In this document: piece after piece, positions 1 to 8,380 of the stretch
Position numbering within the stretch: position 1 is the stretch's first letter
Layout: each line of letters begins with the position of its first letter
DNA from: JANNVZ01 sp046155615
GTDB taxonomy: Bacteria > Bacteroidota > Bacteroidia > Flavobacteriales_D > Sanyastnellaceae
Direction of reading: 5' to 3'
DNA length: 64,000 nucleotides
Assembly: GCA_046155615.1 (NCBI GenBank)
Contig: JBJXFP010000010.1
Location: forward strand, 19,801-83,800
Notes under the pieces: generated by a model
Seen by the model: the letters and a program-made list of their open reading frames with translations, nothing else
Told to the model about the DNA's origin: nothing
Databases searched by the model: none
Position numbers and translations under genes: made by a program

Positions 1-873
1 GGAGTTTATACGCAAAACCTGATGGCTACCAACAGCGACCGCGATGTTGTCAATTTGTTCTATGGTTTTCTTGCTGCTCCGCAAAATTTGCCTGCTACGT
101 ACACTGCTGCCAATGGCGAAGTGCGTGAAGTGAACAACAGCCTTCAACGTGCCAACCACTACATAGTAGGCGCGGAGTATGACCTAACAGAGCGATGGAA
201 CATCAACATAGAAAGTTATTTCAAAGACTTTCGCCAACTCACCAATCCCAACCGCAACAAGGTGTACAGTGATGACGCATCCAACTTTGACAAACCCGAT
301 GTGCTTAAGAAAGATTATCTGATAGAAACAGGCTGGGCTGCGGGTGCAGACCTGGCAGTGAAGTACGAAGACAAAAGATTTTACCTGTGGCTTGTGTATT
401 CACTCACCAAAGTGAACCGATGGGACGGATTCAAATACTACTCACCGGTATTTGACCGCAGGCACAATGCCAACGTAGTGGCCACTTACAAGTTTGGCAA
501 GAAGAAAGTGAAGGAATATGAATTCAGTGTGCGCTGGAATTTGGGAAGTGGTCTGCCCTTCACTCAAACACAAGGTTTTTACCAGCCACAAGGCGTGTCA
601 GGCGGTGTGGCATTGGACTACATCACAGACAATCCATCACAATTGGGCATTCAGTTCGCACCGCTCAATGGTGGCAGGCTGCCCTACTACCATCGCTTAG
701 ATATGAATTTGCGCAGATCATTGGAGCTGAAAGGAAAGTTGAAAATGGAATTGAATGCCGGAATCACCAATGTGTACAACCGCGCCAATGTCTTCTACAT
801 TGATCGTATCACCGCCCAGCGCGTAGATCAGTTGCCAATCATACCCACCATTGGAGTAGATCTCAGTTTTTAG
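1..873 (+). CDS. TonB-dependent receptor, C-terminal fragment
   Basis: The reading frame is open from base 1 to a TAG stop at 873, so the gene begins left of the window. The 290 visible residues alternate aromatic and polar positions in the way of outer-membrane beta-strands (for example YIVGAEYDLTERWNINIESYF and FSVRWNLGSGLPFTQTQGFY regions). The end, GVDLSF, has the terminal aromatic residue expected for BAM-dependent barrel proteins. The segment near residue 240, LDMNLRRSLELKGKLKMEL followed by GITNVYNRANVF, matches the last strands of TonB-dependent receptors in Bacteroidota. Such receptors import chelates, vitamins or glycans using TonB energy. The plug domain is outside the window, so the substrate cannot be inferred. 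A strong terminator follows. Confidence 0.85.
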   Translation, partial: GVYTQNLMATNSDRDVVNLFYGFLAAPQNLPATYTAANGEVREVNNSLQRANHYIVGAEYDLTERWNINIESYFKDFRQLTNPNRNKVYSDDASNFDKPDVLKKDYLIETGWAAGADLAVKYEDKRFYLWLVYSLTKVNRWDGFKYYSPVFDRRHNANVVATYKFGKKKVKEYEFSVRWNLGSGLPFTQTQGFYQPQGVSGGVALDYITDNPSQLGIQFAPLNGGRLPYYHRLDMNLRRSLELKGKLKMELNAGITNVYNRANVFYIDRITAQRVDQLPIIPTIGVDLSF

Positions 874-905
874 CAGGAACAAAGTCTGTCATTTGAAAAA
901 TGTAT

Positions 906-939
906 TACCCGGTCATCACAGGCCGGGTATTTTTTTTTT
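906..939 (+). terminator. Intrinsic terminator after TonB-dependent receptor
   Basis: TACCCGG (906-912) pairs with CCGGGTA (923-929) around a 10-nt loop and is followed by a run of ten T. It lies 33 bases after the receptor stop codon. Confidence 0.85.
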
Positions 940-1018
940 GAAATGAATGAAACCTTGGCAAGGTGCACACGGTTAAAGGTCTTCTGTTATTTTTTACCTA
1001 ACCTAAACAAATAAACAA

Positions 1019-1213
1019 ATGCACCTGACAAACAACACTGTGGCCGCGCATTCGCACATGGCCGACCTGATGAACAACCTAACAGCACTGCAAGTCAAAA
1101 TGCAAAAAGTGAAAGGCATGTTCCCAAACTACCACCAGCACCTGCTCTACACCTACAATCAACTCTTGCTGAAGGCACGCACCAATAACATGATGCCCCC
1201 CTGGCTTGGCTGA
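1019..1213 (+). CDS. Small orphan protein, 64 aa, unknown function
   Basis: An ATG-started 64-residue ORF sits alone between two strong plus-strand terminators (906-939 and 1268-1293), so it seems to have its own transcription unit. The peptide is rich in Met, His, Asn and Leu, has a predicted amphipathic centre (MADLMNNLTALQVKMQKVKGM, residues 14-34) and lacks a signal peptide or long hydrophobic stretch. A weak TAnnTTTG-like element (TATTTTTT, 988-995) lies 23 bases upstream of the start. I do not recognise the family. The alternative is a noncoding small RNA using the same promoter and terminator. Confidence 0.45.
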   Translation: MHLTNNTVAAHSHMADLMNNLTALQVKMQKVKGMFPNYHQHLLYTYNQLLLKARTNNMMPPWLG

Positions 1214-1267
1214 TTCGATATGAAAAAGTAAACTTTAAAGCTGAAATACAACTATGAACAAAAGAGG

Positions 1268-1293
1268 CCTGTGCGAGAGCACAGGTTTTTTTT
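1268..1293 (+). terminator. Intrinsic terminator after the small ORF
   Basis: CCTGTGC (1268-1274) and GCACAGG (1279-1285) form a perfect 7-bp stem closed by a GAGA tetraloop, followed by eight T. It also marks the convergent end of fdhD, whose stop codon lies at 1292-1294. Confidence 0.9.
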
Positions 1294-2065
1294 ATGCATA
1301 CTGTGTCACTCGCTGCTCTCGGCAAAAACCAAGTAGCGTGATGCCCAGCTCTTTGGCAAAATCAACCGCTAAGGACGAAGGTGCTGAAACAGCTGCCACC
1401 AGCGGAATACCCGCTGCAAAAGCCTTGGCAATTATCTCATAAGACACTCGGCCACTTACGAGCAGATAGCGGGCTGACTTCAAATCCGAATGAAGCAGAA
1501 GATGTCCTACCACTTTGTCCACGGCATTGTGTCGGCCTACGTCTTCTTTCACCGCAAGCAATTGCTCGTTGGCATCGAAGGCAGCCGCTGCATGGCAACC
1601 TCCCGATGCATCGAATGCGAGCTGAAATAAACGCATTTGTGAAAACATGCCTTTAATACCTGCTACAGTAAATGCTATTTGTGTATTCAAGTTTCCTTCT
1701 GCAAATTGCAATTCTGTTTTGCCACAAATACCACAAGCGGCAACTGAAAGCAAACTGCGCTTACTGATGGCTGATGCTTCCACAGCATCCAACTGCACGT
1801 TTATATGACTGATTTGCTGTAGCCCATTGTATTGCAATATGGAATAATTGAATGAATGATGCTGATGGCGAAGAATGCCTTCGGTGTGCAGCAAGCCACG
1901 GGTCAGTTCTTTCTCATCACCGGGAGTTTGCATGGTTACGGTAAGTGGTTCACCATTGATGCTTATGCTCAGCGGGGCCTCAGCTATCAACGCATCTTGC
2001 ACCAATTCATGGCCTGCATTACCCATGCGCTTTGCTTCATATTTCATGGTGGAAAGCGGGTTCAT
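1292..2065 (-). CDS. fdhD: FdhD, sulfurtransferase for formate dehydrogenase
   Basis: FdhD passes sulfur from a cysteine desulfurase to the molybdenum cofactor of formate dehydrogenase in the cytoplasm. The 257-residue protein has the family CxxC (C111 and C114 in AACGICGK), the VKEDVGRHNAVDKVVG segment (about 172-187) and SGRVSYEII (204-212), all diagnostic. Length is normal for the family. The gene follows dapA by 51 bases on the same strand, so it may be the last gene of a DUF6913-dapA-fdhD unit, although no functional link is obvious. No formate dehydrogenase structural gene is in the window. Recognition is by motifs, not by a search. Confidence 0.92.
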   Translation of the reverse strand: MNPLSTMKYEAKRMGNAGHELVQDALIAEAPLSISINGEPLTVTMQTPGDEKELTRGLLHTEGILRHQHHSFNYSILQYNGLQQISHINVQLDAVEASAISKRSLLSVAACGICGKTELQFAEGNLNTQIAFTVAGIKGMFSQMRLFQLAFDASGGCHAAAAFDANEQLLAVKEDVGRHNAVDKVVGHLLLHSDLKSARYLLVSGRVSYEIIAKAFAAGIPLVAAVSAPSSLAVDFAKELGITLLGFCREQRVTQYA

Positions 2066-2116
2066 AACAGCAAGTTAGATGTTGGTGCTAAAGGCAGTAA
2101 AATGAGAAGGAAAAAA

Positions 2117-3004
2117 CTATTTGATGAAATCTTCATCAATCATGAGTCTGCGCATACGCTCACTTACATGCTGCGACACAGGCACCAGTGGAAGGCGCAG
2201 GTAGTTTTCACAAATGTCCAAATGTGATAGCACCTCCTTTACACCGGCTGGATTGCCTTCTACAAACAGCAGTTGAATTATTTCCAGCAGGCGATAGTGG
2301 AGTTTGCGAGCCTCATCCATCTCATTGCCCATAGCTAAATGTACCATGTCAGAAAACTCGTGCGGAAAAGCATTACCTACCACGCTGATAACTCCGTCAG
2401 CCCCGGCAGCCAACAAAGGCAGCGTTATGGAATCATCGCCACTTATTACCATGAAGTCTTTCGGCTTGTCTTTGATGATGGTCATTATCTGTTCCATGTT
2501 TCCGCTTGCTTCTTTTATGCCTATCACATTGCGGCAATCGAATGCAATGCGCATAACAGTATCAGGCAAGATATTGCTGCCGGTGCGGCCCGGCACATTG
2601 TAAAGTATGATGGGTAGTTTGCTGTGTTCACTTAGGGATTTGTAATGTTCGAAAAGACCATTTTGCGTAGGCTTGGTGTAGTATGGTGAAACTGAAAGAA
2701 TGGCGGTCAGTCCGCTTGTATCCATCCTTTCTAATTGCAATGAAAGTTCGTAGGTATTGTTGCCACCAACACCAAGTACCACAGGTTTGCGACCACCACA
2801 AGTACCCAGCACTGTTTCCAGCACAAGCTTTTTATCTTCTTTATCCAGTGTTGAGGTTTCACCTGTGGTGCCCATCACTACCAGGTAGTCAGCGCCATTG
2901 TCAAGCAGATGCTCAGTGAGTTTTTTCAATGCCGGCACATCTACAGTATAGTCCTTCTTGAAAGGAGTTATCATGGCCACTCCAAGGCCCTTTAGTTGAT
3001 TCAT
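2117..3004 (-). CDS. dapA: 4-hydroxy-tetrahydrodipicolinate synthase
   Basis: DapA condenses pyruvate with aspartate semialdehyde in the diaminopimelate/lysine pathway. The 295-aa protein carries GTTGETSTL (45-53), the YYTKP loop (108-112), YNVPGRTGSN with the catalytic Tyr135, and GIKEASGN with the Schiff-base Lys164. The length is typical of this (beta/alpha)8 family. Its ATG overlaps the TGA of the upstream DUF6913 gene (ATGA at 3001-3004), which indicates translational coupling. N-acetylneuraminate lyase is a related alternative, but the residue set and context favour DapA. Confidence 0.93.
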   Translation of the reverse strand: MNQLKGLGVAMITPFKKDYTVDVPALKKLTEHLLDNGADYLVVMGTTGETSTLDKEDKKLVLETVLGTCGGRKPVVLGVGGNNTYELSLQLERMDTSGLTAILSVSPYYTKPTQNGLFEHYKSLSEHSKLPIILYNVPGRTGSNILPDTVMRIAFDCRNVIGIKEASGNMEQIMTIIKDKPKDFMVISGDDSITLPLLAAGADGVISVVGNAFPHEFSDMVHLAMGNEMDEARKLHYRLLEIIQLLFVEGNPAGVKEVLSHLDICENYLRLPLVPVSQHVSERMRRLMIDEDFIK

Positions 3005-3555
3005 TTTATTCTTGAGTTGCTTAGGTAGAGGTCGAGTTGTTCTATGAATTTGTCCATGCCGAATTGGTCGCCCATGTCAATGATGAAGTCGCAATAACGC
3101 TCGGTCTTCGTACCACGCAGTCCCACTTTCATTTTAGCCAAGCTCTCCTTCATGATGAAGTTGAGGGGCACCACATTGCCTCCACTAAAGTCGATGAGAA
3201 TGTCGAAAGGCTGTTGCAAAAAATTACTGACGTTGTTCACCGGGCGCATGTGCCAGTTTAAATCGCTTCGGGTGAAGTATTCAGCATGCACCAACTGCCG
3301 CTGGTAGTCAGGCAGTTTTTTTTCTTTGCTATTTACAAAAGCCAGAGTGTGTACCGCTTTGATGTCGTACTTGGCCTTCAGGTGCTGGCCATACTCATGC
3401 AGTTGGTCGTAAGTTTCTCGATCCACATCAGTATATACAATGCCTACTGCTTTAGCCGATCTGAAGTTGGCCCCTCCACGCAACCGCACAGGTTCCATTT
3501 CCTTGCGCAAAATGCGCCCGCCAAATGCTCTCTTTATGAATTGCAGAAACTTCAT
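3001..3555 (-). CDS. DUF6913 family protein
   Basis: A 184-residue protein of the DUF6913 type conserved in Bacteroidota. It opens with a basic helix (MKFLQFIKRAFGGRILRKE), then alternating strands and helices, including DVDRETYDQLHEYGQHLKAKY and DILIDFSGGNVVPLNFIMKES. There is no signal peptide. Function is unknown. The 4-base overlap with dapA suggests co-expression with lysine or peptidoglycan precursor synthesis. The start at 3555 is the first ATG and leaves 182 bases to divergent feoA. Confidence 0.75.
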   Translation of the reverse strand: MKFLQFIKRAFGGRILRKEMEPVRLRGGANFRSAKAVGIVYTDVDRETYDQLHEYGQHLKAKYDIKAVHTLAFVNSKEKKLPDYQRQLVHAEYFTRSDLNWHMRPVNNVSNFLQQPFDILIDFSGGNVVPLNFIMKESLAKMKVGLRGTKTERYCDFIIDMGDQFGMDKFIEQLDLYLSNSRIK

Positions 3556-3737
3556 TCCTTATTTTGAGGTGTGCGAAAATAAATTGTATGCGGAAACGGA
3601 TACGTGACGGATGTGATCATCTTCAGTTTACCATTGTTGCGCATGACAAAAAGAAATTGATTACCTCATTCGGGGTATTTACCAGCTTTGGGCGAATACC
3701 TTTCTTGCGCAACCATCACCTGCACAACAAGCATAAC

Positions 3738-3983
3738 ATGACAGCCACCCAACAAACCAAAACACTGAACAACCTGCAACCCGGAGAAGGTGGCATCGTG
3801 GCCAGCGTAGAGGAAAATGTGTTGCTTGCCAAGTTGACCGAGATGGGCATTTACCGTGGTCAACAATTGCATGTGTTGTATCGCGCACCATTAGGTGATC
3901 CAATCGCAGTGCAGGTGGGCCACTATGTACTGTCATTGCGAATGAACGAAGCTTCGCTCATCACCATGGAGCACATAAGCTGA
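3738..3983 (+). CDS. feoA: FeoA, ferrous iron transport accessory protein
   Basis: This 81-residue SH3-like protein regulates or supports the FeoB Fe(II) transporter. LNNLQPGEGGIVASV, then LLAKLTEMGIYRGQQLHVLYRAPLGDPIAVQVG and YVLSLRMNEASLITM follow the FeoA pattern closely. The frame is open further upstream to 3564, but the N-terminal extension would be non-homologous and basic, so I chose the ATG at 3738. feoB starts 22 bases after the stop, giving the classical feoAB order. No clear Fur box was found by eye in the 182-base upstream gap. Confidence 0.9.
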   Translation: MTATQQTKTLNNLQPGEGGIVASVEENVLLAKLTEMGIYRGQQLHVLYRAPLGDPIAVQVGHYVLSLRMNEASLITMEHIS

Positions 3984-4005
3984 ATGGCTATTACCCTGCA
4001 ACGAA

Positions 4006-5976
4006 ATGCATCTGAAACAAATAGCATTACTGGGCAATCCGAATACGGGCAAGAGTTCGGTATTTAACCATTTGACAGGCTTGCGACAACAGGTAGGAAA
4101 TTTTCCGGGAGTGACCGTAGACAAACGCACCGGAACATTGTCATTGGGCACAGGTAGGAGCATCAGTGTGATCGATCTGCCTGGCACTTACAGCATTTTT
4201 CCCCGAACCACTGATGAAGGAGTAGTACTAAAAACACTCATGCATGCCGACTTATCGCTGCGCCCTGATGCCGCAGTGGTAGTGGCTGATATGAGTAACC
4301 TGAAAAGAAACCTGCTTCTCTTTTCCCAGGTGTACGATATGCAATTGCCGGTGGTGCTGCTGTTGAGTATGCCTGACATAGCGGAGAAAAAACAACTGCA
4401 TTTCGATCTTGAAATTTTCGAACTATCTTTTCCCGGAGTACCTGTGATAAAGGTGAATGGTAGAACCGGTGAAGGCATTGAAGAGCTAAAACAAACGCTG
4501 CGGGAATTAGGGTCTAACAACAAATACATTGCTTTCGGATCTACAGCGATCCAATCTATGAGTGCCGATCCGCGCTCACAGGCGAAAGATGCAATTGAAC
4601 GCTTTCGCAAAATAAGAAATCTGGTGGCCGCCATGGAGCACCCTGCTGTGAACAAGGCGGACAGCTTCACCAGTAAGCTAGACAAAGTGTTGGTGCACCG
4701 CATATGGGGCTATCTCATTTTTATGGCTTTGCTGTTGCTTATTTTTCAGGTCATCTTCTCTATGGCTCAAATTCCAATGGATCTGATTGATGGAGCATTT
4801 CTACAATTGAGTCAATGGGCCAAGGAACACATGGCTCAAGGAGTTTTCACCGAACTGCTTGCAGAAGGCATCATACCCGGCCTTGGTGGTATTGTTGTTT
4901 TCGTTCCTCAAATTGCATTACTTTTTTTCTTCATAGCAGTGCTTGAAGAAACCGGCTATATGGCGCGTGTTGTTTTCATTATGGACAAATTGGTGAGGCC
5001 ATTTGGCCTAAGCGGCAAGAGCGTAGTACCACTGCTGAGCAGCGTGGCGTGTGCCATTCCGGGCATTATGAGTGCCCGCACCATCGGAAGTTGGAAAGAG
5101 AGGATGATAACCATCATGGTAGCTCCGCTTATGAGTTGCAGCGCCCGCATACCTGTGTTCACTCTACTCATTGGTCTGGTAATTCCTGAGGAAAAGCTCT
5201 GGAATTTCATAGACCTTCAAGGCCTTGTACTCTTTATGCTCTATGCACTCGGCCTGATGAGTGCGTTGCTTGTTGCAGCGTTTTTGCGCTTCATTCTGCG
5301 CAGCAAAGACATAAGTTTTCTCTTGCTTGAGATGCCCTCATACAAGCTGCCAAGGCTCGGTCATGTGGGCATTACAGTTTGGGAAAAAGTGCGTGTATTT
5401 GTATTTGATGCAGGCAAGGTGATACTCGCCATCAGCATCATACTGTGGGCACTGGCAAGCTACGGGCCGAGCCAACGCATAGCAAATGCCACTTCACAAA
5501 TTGCAATACCGGCATCAGCAGATTCTACCGCTATGGAATTGTATGACAAGCAGGTGAAGGCCGCCCAACTTGAAAATTCTTATATCGGTATAGCAGGCAA
5601 GTCCATTGAGCCAGCTATAGCACCGCTGGGTTTCGATTGGAAGATGGGCATTGCTCTCATCACCTCATTCGCAGCCCGCGAAGTGTTTGTGGGTAGCATG
5701 GCTACCATCTATAGTGTGAATGAAGATTTTGAGAACGACCATTCGTTGCAGGATCGATTGCGCGAAGAAAAATACCTGAGCAACAGCAAGCCTGTGTACA
5801 CAATTGCCAGTGGTATGTCACTGATGATTTTCTATGTGTATGCCATGCAGTGCATGGCCACCCTCGCTGTAGTGAAACGTGAGACAAAATCGTGGAAGTG
5901 GCCGCTCATACAATTGCTGTACATGGGTGTACTGGCCTATATTGCAGCATTCATCACCTTTCAAATACTCAGTTGA
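4006..5976 (+). CDS. feoB: FeoB, ferrous iron transporter
   Basis: FeoB is an inner-membrane Fe(II) transporter with a cytosolic N-terminal G domain. In this 656-aa protein G1 is GNPNTGKS (10-17), G2 is around T37 in GNFPGVTVDK, and G3 is DLPG (57-60). The G4 position reads SMPD (121-124) where the usual motif is NxxD. The membrane part has the paired Cys gates SVACAIPGIMSARTI (about 345-360) and APLMSCSARIPVFTLL, plus a third hydrophobic block ending with MQCMATLAVVKRET. Length is slightly below typical enterobacterial FeoB but usual for Bacteroidota. The stop overlaps the next small gene by one base. Transport role follows from the family; the Ser in G4 is a directly visible oddity. Confidence 0.94.
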   Translation: MHLKQIALLGNPNTGKSSVFNHLTGLRQQVGNFPGVTVDKRTGTLSLGTGRSISVIDLPGTYSIFPRTTDEGVVLKTLMHADLSLRPDAAVVVADMSNLKRNLLLFSQVYDMQLPVVLLLSMPDIAEKKQLHFDLEIFELSFPGVPVIKVNGRTGEGIEELKQTLRELGSNNKYIAFGSTAIQSMSADPRSQAKDAIERFRKIRNLVAAMEHPAVNKADSFTSKLDKVLVHRIWGYLIFMALLLLIFQVIFSMAQIPMDLIDGAFLQLSQWAKEHMAQGVFTELLAEGIIPGLGGIVVFVPQIALLFFFIAVLEETGYMARVVFIMDKLVRPFGLSGKSVVPLLSSVACAIPGIMSARTIGSWKERMITIMVAPLMSCSARIPVFTLLIGLVIPEEKLWNFIDLQGLVLFMLYALGLMSALLVAAFLRFILRSKDISFLLLEMPSYKLPRLGHVGITVWEKVRVFVFDAGKVILAISIILWALASYGPSQRIANATSQIAIPASADSTAMELYDKQVKAAQLENSYIGIAGKSIEPAIAPLGFDWKMGIALITSFAAREVFVGSMATIYSVNEDFENDHSLQDRLREEKYLSNSKPVYTIASGMSLMIFYVYAMQCMATLAVVKRETKSWKWPLIQLLYMGVLAYIAAFITFQILS

Positions 5977-6113
5977 TGCAACAAATTTTGGTAATTCTTT
6001 CGCTGGTCTTAGCAGTAGCATACATAGCCCGGATTCTGTACACCCAGTTCTTCAGCAAGTCTGATAATTGTGCTGGTTGCGCGGTTATGAAATTGAAAGA
6101 AGAAAAGCGCTGA
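5976..6113 (+). CDS. FeoB-associated Cys-rich small membrane protein
   Basis: A 45-residue protein begins at an ATG that shares its A with the feoB TGA stop (TGATG). Residues 2-22 form a single hydrophobic helix (ILVILSLVLAVAYIARILY), followed by DNCAGCAVMKLKEEKR with a CxxC (C32, C35). This is the architecture of FeoB-associated Cys-rich membrane proteins found at the third position of feo operons, often replacing FeoC. The CxxC might bind iron or sense redox state, but that is inference. It is too short to be found by most gene callers unless the overlapped start is used. Confidence 0.8.
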   Translation: MQQILVILSLVLAVAYIARILYTQFFSKSDNCAGCAVMKLKEEKR

Positions 6114-6137
6114 GCGTTTTTCGACTCACGTTTCAGT

Positions 6138-6623
6138 TCAGTGTAGAATGGTTTCGCTTGTGTGTTCACTGTTCAGCAAAAAAGTCTGCGACCTTCCGCC
6201 AACGTTAATCTTCACAATGTTTCTTTGATCAGGAAAATGCTCAAGCAGCAGTGTGTTTTCCACCATCAGCACATCGAAGTCTGTGTTTTGCATCATCTCC
6301 AGATAGCAAATGGTCATGTCTGCCTCGTTCTCTTTACCTATGTAACTCAGCATTTGTGGCTGATCATTAAATCGGATTTCCAAGTGGTTGTTGATGTATG
6401 TCTCCACAAGCATTCCGGCATTTACAACTTCTTCCTCGCTGCCCAGATGGAGAGAATCACCACCCAATGCCATTTCCAGATCATCAGTGAAAATTTTCAA
6501 AGTAATCTGATATGATTGTGTGACGGTGCTGTGCTCTATCAAGGTATCACTCACATAAAACTTATGCGAATGAAACGAGCAACAAAACACCGCTGCAATA
6601 CTGAGTAAAATGAAAACCTTCAT
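6138..6623 (-). CDS. DUF6702-like secreted protein
   Basis: This 161-residue protein starts with a signal peptide (MKVFILLSIAAVFCCSFHSHKFYVS). The frame is open upstream to an ATG at 6704, but the signal peptide fixes the start at 6623. The mature part, with HKFYVSDTLIEH near the start and SYQITLKIFTDDLEMAL, resembles the DUF6702 family of Bacteroidota, periplasmic beta-rich proteins of unknown role often found near metalloproteases. It is convergent with the feo operon and divergent from the DHH phosphoesterase 56 bases away. Confidence 0.65.
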   Translation of the reverse strand: MKVFILLSIAAVFCCSFHSHKFYVSDTLIEHSTVTQSYQITLKIFTDDLEMALGGDSLHLGSEEEVVNAGMLVETYINNHLEIRFNDQPQMLSYIGKENEADMTICYLEMMQNTDFDVLMVENTLLLEHFPDQRNIVKINVGGRSQTFLLNSEHTSETILH

Positions 6624-6679
6624 AGATTTAAAGATGAGCGATGAATATAAAAGCACATTGCCAAAGCTACCTTCGCGGC

Positions 6680-7705
6680 ATGTCAAGTGTATTCTCAGCG
6701 GCAAAAATTATTGAAGCCACCAAACTGATTTCAGCCGCAAACCACATTGTGATAACATCACACAAAAATCCGGATGGTGATGCTGTGGGCAGCGCTCTGG
6801 CCATATACCATCTGCTAAAGGCCGCTGGTAAATCGTGCTGCGTAGTGTTGCCTGATGAAGCTCCTGACTTTTTGAGATGGATGCCCTGCTATGCTGAGGT
6901 GTTGCACTTCAACACCGGGGCAAGTGCTGCGCAAAAGCAGATAGCCAATGCTGATCTGATCTTTGCCTTGGACTACAACCACCTTGGCCGCGTAGGTAAA
7001 GAGATGGAAGCAGAACTACGCAAGACCTCTGTGCCTTTCATCATGATAGATCACCACCATCAACCCGAATCACTTTCCGGTGTCATATTCAGCGATACCG
7101 ATTCATGCAGCACATGCCAGATGGTGTACCAGTTTGCGACAGCTTGCCTATGGCCGGTGCAAGGAGCTGCTGCAGAATGCGTCTATTGTGGTATCATTAC
7201 AGACAGCGGGTCGTTCAGATTTCCGAGTGTGACAGCCGAAACCCACACCATAGTTGCAGCACTGATAGCGGGCGGCCTTGATCATGCACAGATACACCGG
7301 CTTGTTTACGACACCAATTTATTAGACAGGCTGCAACTGATCGGCTATGCACTGAGCAACAAACTCGAAGTAATGCCTGATTGTGCGGCAGCAACAGTGT
7401 GGCTCGATGCAGAAGAATTGAAAAGATTCAACCACCGACCCGGTGATACAGAAGGACTGGTAAATCAGGCACTCAGCATACTCGGAGTAAAAGTGGCGGC
7501 ATTTATCAGAGAAGGAAACAACGAAGTAAAAATCTCCTTGCGCAGCAAAGGAACCTTTGATGTGAATACTTATGCACGGGTAAACTGGCGTGGTGGTGGA
7601 CACACCAATGCCGCAGGTGGAAGCACTGACGAAACCATAACAGATGCAGTGGCACGTATCAAAAATGAACTGCATGAAATGAAAGACGCCATCAAAGCAT
7701 CATGA
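6680..7705 (+). CDS. DHH/DHHA1 phosphoesterase (NrnA / pAp phosphatase type)
   Basis: NrnA-type enzymes degrade nanoRNA and 3'-phosphoadenosine 5'-phosphate. In the 341-aa protein counted from ATG 6680, motif I is HKNPDGDAVG (28-37), motif II is ALDYNHLGRVG (about 96-106), motif III is the DHHH (124-127), and GIITDSGSF follows (171-179). The DHHA1 domain ends with GGGHTNAAGG (305-314). A longer frame to 6641 adds 13 residues without homology; the chosen start gives a normal length. Its stop overlaps the GldI-like gene by ATGA, a pairing I recall from other Bacteroidota. Confidence 0.88.
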   Translation: MSSVFSAAKIIEATKLISAANHIVITSHKNPDGDAVGSALAIYHLLKAAGKSCCVVLPDEAPDFLRWMPCYAEVLHFNTGASAAQKQIANADLIFALDYNHLGRVGKEMEAELRKTSVPFIMIDHHHQPESLSGVIFSDTDSCSTCQMVYQFATACLWPVQGAAAECVYCGIITDSGSFRFPSVTAETHTIVAALIAGGLDHAQIHRLVYDTNLLDRLQLIGYALSNKLEVMPDCAAATVWLDAEELKRFNHRPGDTEGLVNQALSILGVKVAAFIREGNNEVKISLRSKGTFDVNTYARVNWRGGGHTNAAGGSTDETITDAVARIKNELHEMKDAIKAS

Positions 7706-8232
7706 AAAAAACTGCCCAATACCTGACCACACTTCTATTGCCTGCCATACTGATGGGCTGTGACGGCTGTACTGATAAACGCAAGACAGCAGTGACACCA
7801 CAGATACAGCGCGACCTGGTGAAAGAAGCCAAAGCTGTGCATGAAAATGAAATGAAAGCCATCGAACAATATGTGGCTGACAAACAATGGCCGATGCAGA
7901 AAACAGGCAGCGGACTGCATTATTGGATATATGAAAACGGAAGTGGAGACACCACTGCACAAGCAGAACAATATGTCGCTATAGCTTACACCATAAGTCT
8001 GCTGGATGGCACAGTGTGCTACACCGCCACATCTGCCAAACCAAAGACATTTGTGGTGGCCCACGACAATGTAGAAACGGGACTACATGAAGCTGTGCAA
8101 CTGATGCGCAAGGGAGACAAAGCCAAACTCATTTTACCCTCACACTTAGCATTTGGCTTTACAGGCGACTCAGGAAAAATTCCGCAAAACGCTACAGTGA
8201 TTTACGACCTGCAACTAATAGAAGTATGGTGA
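7702..8232 (+). CDS. gldI: GldI-like FKBP-type peptidyl-prolyl isomerase lipoprotein
   Basis: The 176-aa protein has a lipoprotein signal (LLLPAILMGCDGC, lipid Cys20) and a C-terminal FKBP fold: AIAYTISLLDGTVCYTA, GLHEAVQLMRKGDKAKLILPSHLAFG, and NATVIYDLQLIEV. GldI is an essential gliding/T9SS-associated lipoprotein in Flavobacterium. The gene overlaps the upstream DHH gene by 4 bases. The symbol is assigned on architecture and neighbourhood; it could be a general periplasmic FKBP. No other gld genes are visible here. Confidence 0.7.
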   Translation: MKKTAQYLTTLLLPAILMGCDGCTDKRKTAVTPQIQRDLVKEAKAVHENEMKAIEQYVADKQWPMQKTGSGLHYWIYENGSGDTTAQAEQYVAIAYTISLLDGTVCYTATSAKPKTFVVAHDNVETGLHEAVQLMRKGDKAKLILPSHLAFGFTGDSGKIPQNATVIYDLQLIEVW

Positions 8233-8380
8233 CTGCAATTTGAAAACAGCGCCACTCTATCCTTCACCTCTAGTCAGAAGCAACTATCTGCAAGTCGCGG
8301 GAATAAGCCAATCCTACATTCGCGCTTCTTTTTACAAAATCTGAAAGGATAGAAGCAGCGGGACATTTTCAAAAGACAAT

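Noticed and set aside
3668..3704. GGTATT...AATACC and ATTCG...CGAAT inverted words upstream of feoA as a Fur/DtxR site
   Set aside because: The two pairings are mutually exclusive, short and do not match a known iron-box consensus.
3564..3737. 58-residue N-terminal extension of FeoA
   Set aside because: The extension is basic and not FeoA-like; the ATG at 3738 gives the normal length.
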